DNA of 64,000 bases from Paenibacillus sabuli (lineage in GTDB: Bacteria; Bacillota; Bacilli; Paenibacillales; Paenibacillaceae): assembly GCF_014705605.1 (NCBI RefSeq), contig NZ_JACXIZ010000026.1, forward strand, positions 62,001 to 126,000, given 5' to 3'. Position 1 is the first letter of the stretch, and each line of letters opens with the position of its first letter. The notes under the pieces were generated by a model. The model was not told where the DNA came from, searched no databases, and saw only the letters and a list, made by a program, of their open reading frames with translations. Below, in pieces: positions 41,839-50,475 of this stretch. The translations under genes and the position numbers were made by a program.

Positions 41839-41894
41839 AACAGCCCGAAGGGCCGCGGCATCCGAATCCGGATGCCGCGGCCCTTCGGGCTGTT
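41839..41894. terminator. 26-bp perfect hairpin after the esterase-GH43 gene
   Basis: Arms 41839-41864 and 41869-41894 are perfectly complementary (AACAGCCCGAAGGGCC...) around a 4-nt loop. No T-tract follows on the plus strand, so it may act through RNA stability or Rho-independent stalling on either strand. Otherwise 41895-42161 holds no gene. Confidence 0.75.
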
Positions 41895-42161
41895 GCATCC
41901 GCTCCAGTCAGGATTTTCATGCGCCACCCTCTCCGTGCTCCGTGTCTATCCTTATTATGCCCGGGCGCGGCGGCCGATTTCAAAAGTAACAGACGCAGCT
42001 AAATTGAATCTCGCTTTTTCGTTGCGAGGCTGTGAACGGGCATGTCTCGAGCAGGGATGAGCATGGACGAGTGGCGGCGCGTTGGCGGTGGCGCGTTTGA
42101 CAGGCGGGGAGCCGATTCGGTATGCTGGGTGGTGGTCAAGCAACCGAAGGAGGAAACCAAC

Positions 42162-42620
42162 ATGAATCTTACCGAATGTTTGAAGGAATTGAACATTGAA
42201 CTTCCCGGCCCGTCGCCGCTGCAGCTGCCTTTTGCCGCTGGCGTGGTCTCCGGCAACCTGGTGTTCCTGTCCGGCCAGACGCCGACCGTGGACGGCGTCC
42301 CGCAATATAAAGGCATCGTCGGCTCCACCGTGAGCGTCGAAGAGGCGCAAAAAGCGGCCGAAGTATGCACGCTCAACCTGCTCGCCGCACTGCGCGATCT
42401 GACCGGTCTGGACCGGATCAAGCGGGTAGTCAAGGTGAACGGCTATGTTGCGAGCGATCCGGCCTTTACGGGCCAGCCGCAGGTCATCAACGCGGCCACG
42501 ACGATGCTCAACGGCATCTTCGGCGAAGCGCTGCCGCATGCCCGCGCCGCAGTCGGCGTCGCGGCGCTGCCCGGCGGCGTCTCGGTCGAGATCGAGATGG
42601 TCGTCGAGCTGGAGGACTGA
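42162..42620 (+). CDS. RidA/YjgF-family protein
   Basis: 152 aa of the RidA fold, whose trimeric members deaminate reactive enamine/imine intermediates. Key segments: AAGVVSGNLVFLSGQTP, VGSTVSVEEAQKAAEVCTLNLLAALRDLTGLDRIKRVVKVNGYV and PHARAAVGVAALPGGVSVEIEMVVE. The last contains the RxxVxVxxLP pattern with the substrate-binding Arg. It is the longer YjgF-like subgroup common in Bacillota. ATG 42162 follows AAGGAGGAAAC. It is a single gene with its own terminator. Confidence 0.93.
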   Translation: MNLTECLKELNIELPGPSPLQLPFAAGVVSGNLVFLSGQTPTVDGVPQYKGIVGSTVSVEEAQKAAEVCTLNLLAALRDLTGLDRIKRVVKVNGYVASDPAFTGQPQVINAATTMLNGIFGEALPHARAAVGVAALPGGVSVEIEMVVELED

Positions 42621-42702
42621 TCGAAGCGCCGGCGTCGCTGACCACGTCGGCGTCGCTGGCCTTGTCGGCCTCGCCAGTATCGCTGATCTGCCAGCCTCGC
42701 TG

Positions 42703-42751
42703 GCCCCGCCCTGCCTCACGCCATTTTTGGCGTCCGGGCGGGGCTTTTTTT
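42703..42751 (+). terminator. Intrinsic terminator after ridA-type gene
   Basis: GCCCCGCCC (42703-42711) pairs with GGGCGGGGC (42736-42744), followed by T7. Confidence 0.9.
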
Positions 42752-42925
42752 AAAAAAAGGAATATGTGGGATTGTTTAACTTGTTATGGCCGCGCGGCGC
42801 AAGCAGCAGCCACACGGCATGTCGGCCCGTGGCCGAAATTTTGCGGATTGCACAGGTAATTTTTGGGCAACCTGAAGCGACCGCAGATCATCGGATGTGC
42901 GGGAGCGTCATCCAGCAAGTGGCGG

Positions 42926-42954
42926 TTGACAGAGTGAAGCGCTTCCGTTAGTAT
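42926..42954 (+). promoter_or_regulatory. Promoter with cre-like site upstream of the TTT operon
   Basis: TTGACA (42926-42931), 17-nt spacer, TAGTAT (42949-42954). The spacer contains the palindrome TGAAGCGCTTCC (42935-42946), close to the CcpA cre consensus, so catabolite repression is likely. A second cre-like TGAAAGCGTTTTTT lies at 43136-43149. Confidence 0.7.
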
Positions 42955-42970
42955 AAAAGACGTCAACTTA

Positions 42971-43134
42971 TGACCATAAAATTAAAAAGTAGAAGTGGAA
43001 AGGGTGGTATTTTGATCTTTTTGTGGGTTTTTAGAATTAATCAGATCGATTTATGATAATTTTGGATTGACTTATGAATTTTATGGTCAAATGATGGTGT
43101 GACTTGTCTTATGGCGGTGCGACTCGGTTTATGA
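42971..43134 (+). promoter_or_regulatory. Repeat-rich operator region of the TTT operon
   Basis: TGACCATAAAATT (42971-42983) has a perfect inverted copy at 43077-43089, and two related 19-nt direct repeats (GGTGYGACTYGKYTTATGR) begin at 43096 and 43116, two helical turns apart. TTATG recurs five times. This is a probable binding region for a local regulator such as the ROK protein downstream. Confidence 0.6.
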
Positions 43135-43171
43135 ATGAAAGCGTTTTTTAAATTGGAGAGGGGACATTACG

Positions 43172-44185
43172 ATGCAATACAAATCGCTGGATACGAAAAA
43201 GATAGTCTTTGGTTTGCTTGCGGCAATTCTCATGACGGTGCTGCTGGCCGGATGCGGAGGCAACTCCAATTCATCCGCCGAAAATGTCGAGTCTCAAGCT
43301 AACAATGCGGAGCATACTGCCGATTATCCCAAAAAAACGATTGAAGTCATTGTGCCCGCTGGCGCGGGGGGCGGGACGGACGTCGCGGCGAGGCTGGTTA
43401 GCCAGTACTTGCACGAAGAACTCGGCGTTTCACTTGTCGTCGTCAATGTCAACGGCGCAGGAGGGACGCTTGGCACGCGTCAGGTCAAGGATGCGGAGCC
43501 GGACGGCTACAAGGTCAGCTTCTACAACGAAGGCACGATCCTCAATGAAGTCATGGGTGTGGCCGACTATGGCATGGATGCGTTCAAGCAAGCCGGGATT
43601 GCGATGGATGTCAATTCGGTCGCCCTCGTGTCGAGCAGCAAATTTGAAAGCTTCGAAGCGATGATGACCTACGCCGAGGAGAATCCAGGAAAGCTCAAGT
43701 TCGGCGTCGAGATGGGCACCTACACGCAGTTACTGGGCGAGTATATTGAGCAGCAGCGCGGGGTCGACTTGCAATTGGTTGATGTGGGCGGCGTTAATGC
43801 CGCGATTGCTTCGTTGGCCGGCGGCCATGTTGATTTTATTCAGTCTCCGCTGGGGGTTGCCAAGGACTATGTCGAAAGCGGCGAATTCAACAGTCTGGTC
43901 GTGCTCGGCGAGCAGCGTTATGACAAGCTGCAGGATATTCCGACCCTGCAGGAGCAAGGCGTAGATTTTGTCCTGCCTAAATTTTATTACTTCGCTTTCC
44001 CGAAAGAGACGCCGGACGAGATCGTCGACGTGTTTACTTCAGCCCTGGAGAAGGTGACGGCCGGTCCGGCGTTCGCGGAGCGCGCCGAGGGATTATATCT
44101 GACGCCGAATTATCGCAATCCGGAGGATTCGATCGCCTTGTTCGAAAAGTACAAGCAATTGTTTGAATCCTACCAGGAGCAATGA
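43172..44185 (+). CDS. tctC: Tripartite tricarboxylate transporter binding lipoprotein (TctC family)
   Basis: 337 aa. The N-terminal hydrophobic helix ends in the lipobox LLAGC (cysteine near residue 28), then an Asn/Ser-rich linker. The mature domain has YPKKTIEVIVPAGAGGGTDVAARLV, the conserved first strand and carboxylate-binding loop of TctC proteins, and GAGGTLGTRQV. It captures a carboxylate ligand outside the membrane for TctAB. ATG 43172 follows GGAGAGGGG. It is the first gene of a tctCBA-sulfatase-ROK run. Confidence 0.93.
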   Translation: MQYKSLDTKKIVFGLLAAILMTVLLAGCGGNSNSSAENVESQANNAEHTADYPKKTIEVIVPAGAGGGTDVAARLVSQYLHEELGVSLVVVNVNGAGGTLGTRQVKDAEPDGYKVSFYNEGTILNEVMGVADYGMDAFKQAGIAMDVNSVALVSSSKFESFEAMMTYAEENPGKLKFGVEMGTYTQLLGEYIEQQRGVDLQLVDVGGVNAAIASLAGGHVDFIQSPLGVAKDYVESGEFNSLVVLGEQRYDKLQDIPTLQEQGVDFVLPKFYYFAFPKETPDEIVDVFTSALEKVTAGPAFAERAEGLYLTPNYRNPEDSIALFEKYKQLFESYQEQ

Positions 44186-44227
44186 GGACGGGCAAGATGA
44201 AGAGCGGGATTGAAGGGAGGGATATCC

Positions 44228-44746
44228 ATGCTTAACCGGTACGGGGATATCATTTTCTCCGGTGCGCTAGCAGTGATTGCGATCATCTATCTCGGTCTGT
44301 CCTTTAATATTCCACAAAATTCCGCCATGCCGTATGGGTCCGATCTGCTCCCGAAGCTGGCCGGCGCGGGGTTGCTTGTCGCCTGTATCGCCGTCCTCAT
44401 CGGCGCGACCAAGAGGCTTGTGACCGGCGCTTCGAAGTCCGCCCCAGCCGCTTCGCCGGCTGCCGGGGTCGAGGGCGAAGAAGCGGAAAGTGCCGCGCCG
44501 CCGTCCGATTACCGCAAGGTGTTGTACACGTTTATGTTGATTTTGCTGTATGTCGCGCTATGGGAGACGATCGGCTTTCTGATCATGACGGCTATTTATT
44601 TGTTCTTCCAATTCATCGTGCTCAGCGATCGGTCGGAGCGGCGTTATGTCGTGTTCGCGGTGACTTCGATCATCACGACTGCGGCGGTCTATTATGTATT
44701 TGTTCAGGTGCTGAGTCTGACGATACCTGGCGGCTTATTGGGATAG
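44228..44746 (+). CDS. tctB: TTT small membrane subunit (TctB family)
   Basis: About 172 aa with four hydrophobic segments (IIFSGALAVIAIIYLGLSF, LAGAGLLVACIAVLIGA, VLYTFMLILLYVALWETIGFLIMTAIYLFFQFIVL, VFAVTSIITTAAVYYVFVQVL). A short charged linker rich in Ala/Glu separates the second and third. ATG 44228 is used since GGGAGGG lies just upstream; a start at 44210 precedes that ribosome site. Confidence 0.92.
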   Translation: MLNRYGDIIFSGALAVIAIIYLGLSFNIPQNSAMPYGSDLLPKLAGAGLLVACIAVLIGATKRLVTGASKSAPAASPAAGVEGEEAESAAPPSDYRKVLYTFMLILLYVALWETIGFLIMTAIYLFFQFIVLSDRSERRYVVFAVTSIITTAAVYYVFVQVLSLTIPGGLLG

Positions 44747-44758
44747 GAGGGGATATAA

Positions 44759-46264
44759 ATGCCAAGCGGATTGCTCGAAGGCGCCTCAGCCGTCTTTTCC
44801 ATTGAAGTGCTGCTGCTCGTCACATTCGGCGTGCTGGTGGGGATTCTGTTCGGGGCGAGTCCTGGACTGACCACCTCAATGGGAATTGCCCTGATGCTGC
44901 CGATTACGTTCGGCTTGCCGCTGGTCGAAGGGATGGCGCTGCTGCTCGGCCTGTATATCGGCGGCGTATCGGGTGGATTAATTACTGCCATATTGCTTAA
45001 TATTCCGGGGACACCGGCTTCGATCGCTACGACTTTCGACGGCTACCCGCTTGCTCGTAGCGGCCAACCGGGCAAGGCGCTCGGGACGGGCATCCTGTTT
45101 TCGTTTATCGGCGGAATCGTGAGTTTGATCATTCTGGTTACCGTGTCGCCGTACCTGGCGAAAATTGCGATTAAGTTCGGTCCGGTCGAATATTTTGCGG
45201 TTAGCTTGTTTTCGCTGACGCTGATTGCGGGACTGTCCGGCGACTCGCTGCGCAAAGGCGCGGTCAGTGCGCTGCTTGGCGTGCTCGTCACGACGGTCGG
45301 CGCGGCGCCGATCGACGGTGTGCTCCGCTTCACTTTCGGCAATCACCAGCTCGACGGCGGGCTGCAACTGCTGCCGGTGCTGATTGGCATCTATGCGATC
45401 ACGGAGGTGCTCAAGACCGCGGAGCTGAAGCCGGACAAGCTGGCCGAGGTCGTCGTCGGCAAGCTGCGCGGGTTCGGACTCAGTATGAAAGAGTTCGGCT
45501 CGCAAACGTGGAACGCGCTGCGTTCCAGCCTCATAGGTACGGCGATCGGGGTGCTGCCAGGGCTCGGCGCCGGCGTGGCGAATATTATCGCATATTCGGC
45601 GGCGCGTAAGCAATCCAAGCAGCCGGAGAAGTTTGGCAAGGGCTCGCTGGAGGGGCTTGTCGCCTCGGAGAGCTCCAACAATGCCGTCTCCGGCGGCGCC
45701 ATGATTCCGCTGCTTACGATGGGTATTCCGGGGGACGCTGGCACGGCTATCTTGCTTGCTGGTCTGATGATACAGGGCATTACGCCGGGACCGCTGATGT
45801 TTAGCACGAGCGCAGATATCATTTACGGCATTTTCATTATTTTGTTGATCGCAAATGTTGTGATGATTGTAATGGAGTTTTTCGGACTTCGCGTGTTTCT
45901 GAAGCTGCTCAAAATTCCGAAGCACATTCTGCTGCCGATTATCGTCGTCATCTGTACAATCGGGGCTTTTAGCACGAATAATCGGATGTTTGACGTGTGG
46001 ACGATTCTTTTTTTCGCGGCGATCGGGTATGCCCTCTATAAGTTCAAGTATCCGTCCGCACCGTTCATTCTCGGTTTCATACTCGGCCCGTTGCTTGAGA
46101 CGAATCTGCGTAGAGGCATGATGTATACGTCGGGCGACTTTTTGCCGTTCCTGACGCGCCCGGCCTCCGGGCTGTTCATGCTGCTGACGGTTGTGTCGGT
46201 GGCGGTGATCGTATGGGGTAAGTACAAAAAGCGTCGGCAAGCGCCTGCCAATCGCGCGGGCTGA
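44759..46264 (+). CDS. tctA: TTT large membrane subunit (TctA family)
   Basis: 501-aa permease with about 12 hydrophobic segments. The family motifs GILFGASPGLTTSMGIALMLPITFGLP and its internal mirror IGTAIGVLPGLGAGVANIIAYSAARK mark the two halves, and PLLTMGIPGDAGTAILLAGLMIQGITPGP is the second conserved loop. Starts at ATG 44759, 12 nt after tctB, behind AGGAGGGG. It works with the small subunit and the binding lipoprotein in sodium- or proton-driven uptake. Confidence 0.95.
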   Translation: MPSGLLEGASAVFSIEVLLLVTFGVLVGILFGASPGLTTSMGIALMLPITFGLPLVEGMALLLGLYIGGVSGGLITAILLNIPGTPASIATTFDGYPLARSGQPGKALGTGILFSFIGGIVSLIILVTVSPYLAKIAIKFGPVEYFAVSLFSLTLIAGLSGDSLRKGAVSALLGVLVTTVGAAPIDGVLRFTFGNHQLDGGLQLLPVLIGIYAITEVLKTAELKPDKLAEVVVGKLRGFGLSMKEFGSQTWNALRSSLIGTAIGVLPGLGAGVANIIAYSAARKQSKQPEKFGKGSLEGLVASESSNNAVSGGAMIPLLTMGIPGDAGTAILLAGLMIQGITPGPLMFSTSADIIYGIFIILLIANVVMIVMEFFGLRVFLKLLKIPKHILLPIIVVICTIGAFSTNNRMFDVWTILFFAAIGYALYKFKYPSAPFILGFILGPLLETNLRRGMMYTSGDFLPFLTRPASGLFMLLTVVSVAVIVWGKYKKRRQAPANRAG

Positions 46265-46326
46265 GCAGATAAGAGACAAGACAGCTTTTACTAAATAAAA
46301 AGAGGTTATACTCGGAGGAGATGCAC

Positions 46327-47772
46327 GTGAGGACGAAACCTGCGAATCTGGTCTATATTTTCAGTGACGAACATAGCAAGGAAAAGCTGGGCTGCTACGG
46401 GCATCCGGTGGTGCAGACGCCGAATCTGGACGCACTGGCGAAACGCGGGGTGCGGTTCACCAACGCCTACTGCAACTTCCCGATCTGCATCCCTTCGCGG
46501 GCAAGCATGACGACCGGGAGCTATGCCTTCACCCAGCGTTATTGGGACAACGCGCATCCTTATGCGGGCGAGCATCCCGGCTGGGGACACCGGTTGACGG
46601 AAGCCGGCTACAAGGCAGTCACTGTGGGCAAGCTGCATTACAAGGACGGCGCGTCCCCGACCGGGTTCCCCGATCAGCGGCTGGCCATGCATGTCGTGGA
46701 GGGGATCGGCGATCTGTATGGCAGCATTCGCAGCAGGCGACAGCAGCGTCCTCGGTTGGCGGAAGCGATCCGGGACGCGGGACCGGGCGAGTCGGACTAT
46801 ACGCGCTACGATCGCGCGGTTGCTGAGCAGGCCGAGCAGTTCCTGCTGGAGGAAGCCGGGCGGGAGGAGGAGCCGTGGGTGCTGTACGTCGGCTTCGTGA
46901 CGCCGCACTTCCCGCTGATCGCGCCGGAGGAGTATTATAATCTGTATTCGCACGATGAGGTGATCCTGCCGCGACAGTACGGCATGGACGAGCGTCCGAT
47001 GCACCCGGTGCTGGAGGAGTTCCGGCGATATATGAATCTGGATAGCGCGTTCGACGAGCCGACTGTGCGCAAGGCGCTAGCGGCGTATTACGGGCTGTGC
47101 AGCTTCATGGACGCGCAGGTCGGGAGGGTGCTGCAGGCGCTGAAGAACGCCGGTCTCGAGGACAGTACGCGCATCATCTACAGCTCGGACCACGGCGATA
47201 CGACCGGTGACCACGGGCTGTGGCACAAGCATACCATGTATGAGGGATCGATCGGTGTGCCGCTGATCTGCGCAGGTCCGGATATCCCGAGTGACGTGGT
47301 GCTGAACGCGAACGTCTCACTGATTGACCTGTATCCGACGATTGTGGACGGGGCCGGTCTGAAGCTGGACGCGCGCGAGCAGGCGTTGCCTGGCACTTCG
47401 CTATGGCCGATCGCCAGAGGCGAGCATGTGCCCCGGCGCTCGGTATTTGCCGAATATCATGCGGCGGGTTCGATTACCGGGATGTTCATGCTGCGAGGCG
47501 AGCGCTACAAGTATGTCTATTATGTAGACTATGAACCGCAACTGTTCGACCTGCTGGAGGACCCGGAGGAACTGCACGATCTGGCCGGACGGCCCGAATA
47601 CGGGGACGTGCTGGCGCGCTGCGAATGCGAGCTTCGCGAGATTGTCGATCCAGAAGCGGTCCATGCGCAGTGCAGGGCCGACCAGCACGCGCTCCTGAAC
47701 AAGTACGGCGGGGCGGAGGAAGTGCTGCGCCAAGGCGAGAAGTTCGCATTCTCGCCGACGCCGACATCATGA
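46327..47772 (+). CDS. Type I sulfatase (formylglycine-dependent)
   Basis: About 481 aa of the alkaline-phosphatase superfamily. N-terminal NLVYIFSDEHSKEKLGCYG carries metal-binding Asp/Glu. The CIPSRASMTTG motif (C54) is the CxPSR site for conversion of Cys to formylglycine. TVGKLHY and YSSDHGDTTGDHGLWHKHTMYEGSIGVPLI give the remaining metal and sulfate contacts. No signal peptide, so it acts inside the cell. GTG 46327 has GGAGG 8 nt upstream; ATG 46321 is only 2 nt from it. Following tctCBA, it probably desulfates the imported sulfated organic acid or sugar acid. Confidence 0.9.
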   Translation: MRTKPANLVYIFSDEHSKEKLGCYGHPVVQTPNLDALAKRGVRFTNAYCNFPICIPSRASMTTGSYAFTQRYWDNAHPYAGEHPGWGHRLTEAGYKAVTVGKLHYKDGASPTGFPDQRLAMHVVEGIGDLYGSIRSRRQQRPRLAEAIRDAGPGESDYTRYDRAVAEQAEQFLLEEAGREEEPWVLYVGFVTPHFPLIAPEEYYNLYSHDEVILPRQYGMDERPMHPVLEEFRRYMNLDSAFDEPTVRKALAAYYGLCSFMDAQVGRVLQALKNAGLEDSTRIIYSSDHGDTTGDHGLWHKHTMYEGSIGVPLICAGPDIPSDVVLNANVSLIDLYPTIVDGAGLKLDAREQALPGTSLWPIARGEHVPRRSVFAEYHAAGSITGMFMLRGERYKYVYYVDYEPQLFDLLEDPEELHDLAGRPEYGDVLARCECELREIVDPEAVHAQCRADQHALLNKYGGAEEVLRQGEKFAFSPTPTS

Positions 47773-47860
47773 CCGCTCTGCGGACGGTGCGCGGAACATG
47801 GTATACTGGTAGCAACCGCTTGATTCACGTAAATTTACTGCCTGCTAAAGAAGGAGAGCC

Positions 47861-49066
47861 ATGAATCGGACAAACCCATTCTCCAATCTGGAACCGGAGA
47901 GCAAAACGGTCTTCGATTATATCCATAAACGAGGTCCGATGACCAAAAAAGAACTGGCGGCCGCTGCGGGGGTAAGTCTGACGACGCTGAACCGGATGAT
48001 GCTGCCGCTTGAAGAACGGCGACTGATCGTTCAGACGCGGATCGGCGCGTCGACAGGCGGCCGCAAGCCCGCCTTGTTCGATATTGGGAGAGACGCGTAT
48101 TATACGGTTGGCGTCGACATCTCACGCACCTATACGAAAGTTGCGCTCATCGATCTGAAAATGAACATTGTCGCGAAGCGCGAATTTTTAATGGATGAAG
48201 AAGCGACGCCGGAGCACACCGTGCGGCAGATCGGCACGTTCGTTCGCGAGCAGGCGGATCGGCTTGCGGCCACTCGAGCGAGCATTATCGGCGTGGGCGT
48301 CGGCACGGTCGGTCCGCTGGATCGCGAGCGCGGCGTCATCCTCAGTCCGCAGCTCTTCCCAGCAGCCGGGTGGTCGAACACACCCGTTGTGGAGATGCTG
48401 GAGCGCGAGACGGGCATTCCGGTGCAACTGGAAATCGGTGTGAACACCGCGGTCGTCGCCGAATATTACTTCGGTTGGGGCAAGGATACGGCCAATCTTG
48501 CCTATGTCAACTGCGGTATCGGCATCAAGCTGGGCATGATGATCGCCGGTTCGATCGTCCGTACGGTCAACGACGCGGATGACGCGTTCGGCCATATGAT
48601 CGTCAACGTCGACGGCGCGAAGTGCAGCTGTGGCAATTATGGGTGCATCGAGGCCTACACGTCGATTCCCTCCGTCGTAAGGGCGTTTACTAATGAATTG
48701 AAGAAGGGGCGCCAATCCAGTGTGGAAGAGCCGCCGGAAGCCGTGAATTATGCCCGGCTATGCGAGGCCGCGGAGCAAGGCGACCCTCTGGCCCGCGAAG
48801 TGATTTCTAACGCGGCCGCGACATTGGGGACCGGCCTGGCCAACTTTATCAATCTGCTTAACCCGAGTATGGTAGTGCTCAGCGGTCCGCTCGTCAAGCT
48901 TTCGCCGCTCTATTACGACATCGCGACCTCAATTGCCCGCAAGCGCTGCAACGCCATGCATGAAAGCAAGGTGCAGTTCAAGCGGGACGGCTGGTTCGGC
49001 GGCGAGTCGATCGTCGTCGGTGCGGCTGCTATCGTAATCGAGCGCCTGCTCGGCAATGTACTCTAG
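47861..49066 (+). CDS. ROK-family transcriptional regulator
   Basis: 401 aa. The N-terminal MarR/XylR-like winged HTH (VFDYIHKRGPMTKKELAAAAGVSLTTLNRMMLPLEERRLI) is followed by a ROK sugar-kinase-like fold. YTVGVDISRTYTKVALIDL is the phosphate loop, and CSCGNYGCIEAY is the ROK zinc/sugar motif. Such proteins are sugar-responsive repressors and usually lack kinase activity. It starts at ATG 47861, 88 nt after the sulfatase, with AAGGAGAGCC upstream. The likely target is the repeat-rich region before tctC. Confidence 0.92.
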   Translation: MNRTNPFSNLEPESKTVFDYIHKRGPMTKKELAAAAGVSLTTLNRMMLPLEERRLIVQTRIGASTGGRKPALFDIGRDAYYTVGVDISRTYTKVALIDLKMNIVAKREFLMDEEATPEHTVRQIGTFVREQADRLAATRASIIGVGVGTVGPLDRERGVILSPQLFPAAGWSNTPVVEMLERETGIPVQLEIGVNTAVVAEYYFGWGKDTANLAYVNCGIGIKLGMMIAGSIVRTVNDADDAFGHMIVNVDGAKCSCGNYGCIEAYTSIPSVVRAFTNELKKGRQSSVEEPPEAVNYARLCEAAEQGDPLAREVISNAAATLGTGLANFINLLNPSMVVLSGPLVKLSPLYYDIATSIARKRCNAMHESKVQFKRDGWFGGESIVVGAAAIVIERLLGNVL

Positions 49067-49141
49067 CAGAAAAGAAATTCGTCCCTGGCGAGGTCACTGA
49101 AGAGCTTATGGTTTTTCGGCGAGGTCCAAACGATAGACGGA

Positions 49142-49184
49142 AAATGCGGCACTTAATCCAGATTTTCTGGAGGGTGTCGCATTT
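49142..49184 (+). terminator. Hairpin after the ROK regulator
   Basis: AAATGCGGCAC and GTGTCGCATTT form a stem with an inner TCCAGA/TCTGGA stem-loop. A T-poor tail follows. It probably ends the TTT-sulfatase-ROK unit. Confidence 0.7.
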
Positions 49185-49232
49185 AAAGTTTAGCGCTTGC
49201 CTGAACGGCGAGGGATGTGATACATTTGAATG

Positions 49233-49246
49233 TGTAAACGTTAACT
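49233..49246. promoter_or_regulatory. LacI-type operator 1 (before the LacI gene)
   Basis: TGTAAACGTTAACT, also a match to the loose CcpA cre pattern. The same sequence occurs before fucI at 50428-50443, which suggests autoregulation by the LacI protein. Confidence 0.7.
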
Positions 49247-49334
49247 TATTATAGGGAATTAACCGTCAATTAGCCGTCGTGTCGGCGGGAGCGCGTATGT
49301 CGAGGGAGAGCCGAGGTGAAGACAGGTGTGCGCA

Positions 49335-50333
49335 ATGACGATCAAGGACGTGGCTAGGGCGGCAGGGGTGTCTACCGCGACGGTCTCGCGGGTGCTCAAC
49401 GAGAGCGGCTACGTCAGCCAAGGCGCCCGCGAGCGCATCGCCCAGGTCATGCGGGAGATGAACTATCAGCCCAATGCGCTGGCCCGCAGCCTCAAGCAGG
49501 AGCGGACGCGAACGGTCGGACTGATCCTGCCGGATATGACGAACGCGTATTTCATGGCGGCGGCCAGGCGGCTCCAGCAGCAGCTGCTCGAGCAGGATTA
49601 TCATCTCATCTATATGGACTCGGGCGAGGATCCCGACAAGGAGCTGGAGGCGATCGGGCTGCTGCGGCAGATGCGCGTGGAGGCGCTCATCCTGGCGGGG
49701 ACGGGCGCGCATGCCGCGCTGCTCGCCCAGCTGCAGGCGGCGGGCACGCCGGTCGTGCTGCTCGATCGCCGGGTAGAGGGCCTCGCGGCGGATCTGGTGG
49801 TCGAGGACAATGCCGCCGCCGCGGAGCAGGCCGCGCTGTACTTGCTCGACCGCTACGGCGCCGATATCGGCTTCATCGCCGGGCCGGACCGGGTGAGCAC
49901 GGCGCGCGAGCGCCGAAGCGGCTTGACGCGCGCGCTGCAGGCGCGCGGCGTGCAGCTGGCGCCGGAGCGCATCTATGCGGGGGACTATACGCGCGCGTCG
50001 GGACGAGCGGCGGCGGCGCATTTCCTCGGCTTGGCGCGCCGGCCGCAGGCGGTCTTCTCGGCGAACAACGAGATGACCTTCGGCTTGTATCTGGGCATGA
50101 AGGAGCACGGCCTGGCGCTGGATGCGATGGAGGTCGTCTCCTTCGGGCGTCTGGACGCGGCCGCGCTGTTCACCGCGCGGCTGTCGGTTATCGTGCAGCA
50201 GCCGGAGCGCATCGGCGAAGCGGCGGCCGAGCTGACGCTGAGGCGGGTGCTGCACAAGCAGCAGCGCGACGCAGCGGGCGGGGAGTCGCTCGTGTTCGCA
50301 CCCCGGCTCGAGTGGGCGAGTGCGAATGACTAG
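49335..50333 (+). CDS. LacI-family transcriptional regulator
   Basis: About 332 aa. The HTH is textbook: TIKDVARAAGVSTATVSRVLNESGYVSQGARERIAQVMREMNYQPNALARSL with the hinge helix. The effector domain shows TVGLILPDMTNAYFMAAARRLQQQL and PQAVFSANNEMTFGLYLGMKEHG. The ATG at 49335 is favoured because an AGGTG precedes it by 6 nt; a GTG at 49326 also exists. Matching operators flank the gene on both sides, so it probably controls itself and FucI in response to a sugar. Confidence 0.93.
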   Translation: MTIKDVARAAGVSTATVSRVLNESGYVSQGARERIAQVMREMNYQPNALARSLKQERTRTVGLILPDMTNAYFMAAARRLQQQLLEQDYHLIYMDSGEDPDKELEAIGLLRQMRVEALILAGTGAHAALLAQLQAAGTPVVLLDRRVEGLAADLVVEDNAAAAEQAALYLLDRYGADIGFIAGPDRVSTARERRSGLTRALQARGVQLAPERIYAGDYTRASGRAAAAHFLGLARRPQAVFSANNEMTFGLYLGMKEHGLALDAMEVVSFGRLDAAALFTARLSVIVQQPERIGEAAAELTLRRVLHKQQRDAAGGESLVFAPRLEWASAND

Positions 50334-50427
50334 ACGATAGTGCGCCGGCGTGGCACGCCCTTTGCAGAGCAGGAACATGCCGGTCCAGCAATCGGAGCAC
50401 GGAAGATGGGCGAGCTGTGTACTCGAA

Positions 50428-50443
50428 GTGTAAACGTTAACAC
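50428..50443. promoter_or_regulatory. LacI-type operator 2 (before fucI)
   Basis: GTGTAAACGTTAACAC, a near-perfect palindrome 32 nt before the fucI start. Its core is identical to operator 1. CcpA could also bind it. Confidence 0.75.
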
Positions 50444-50475
50444 CCAGGCTTCATATGATGAGGAGGAATGAATCA

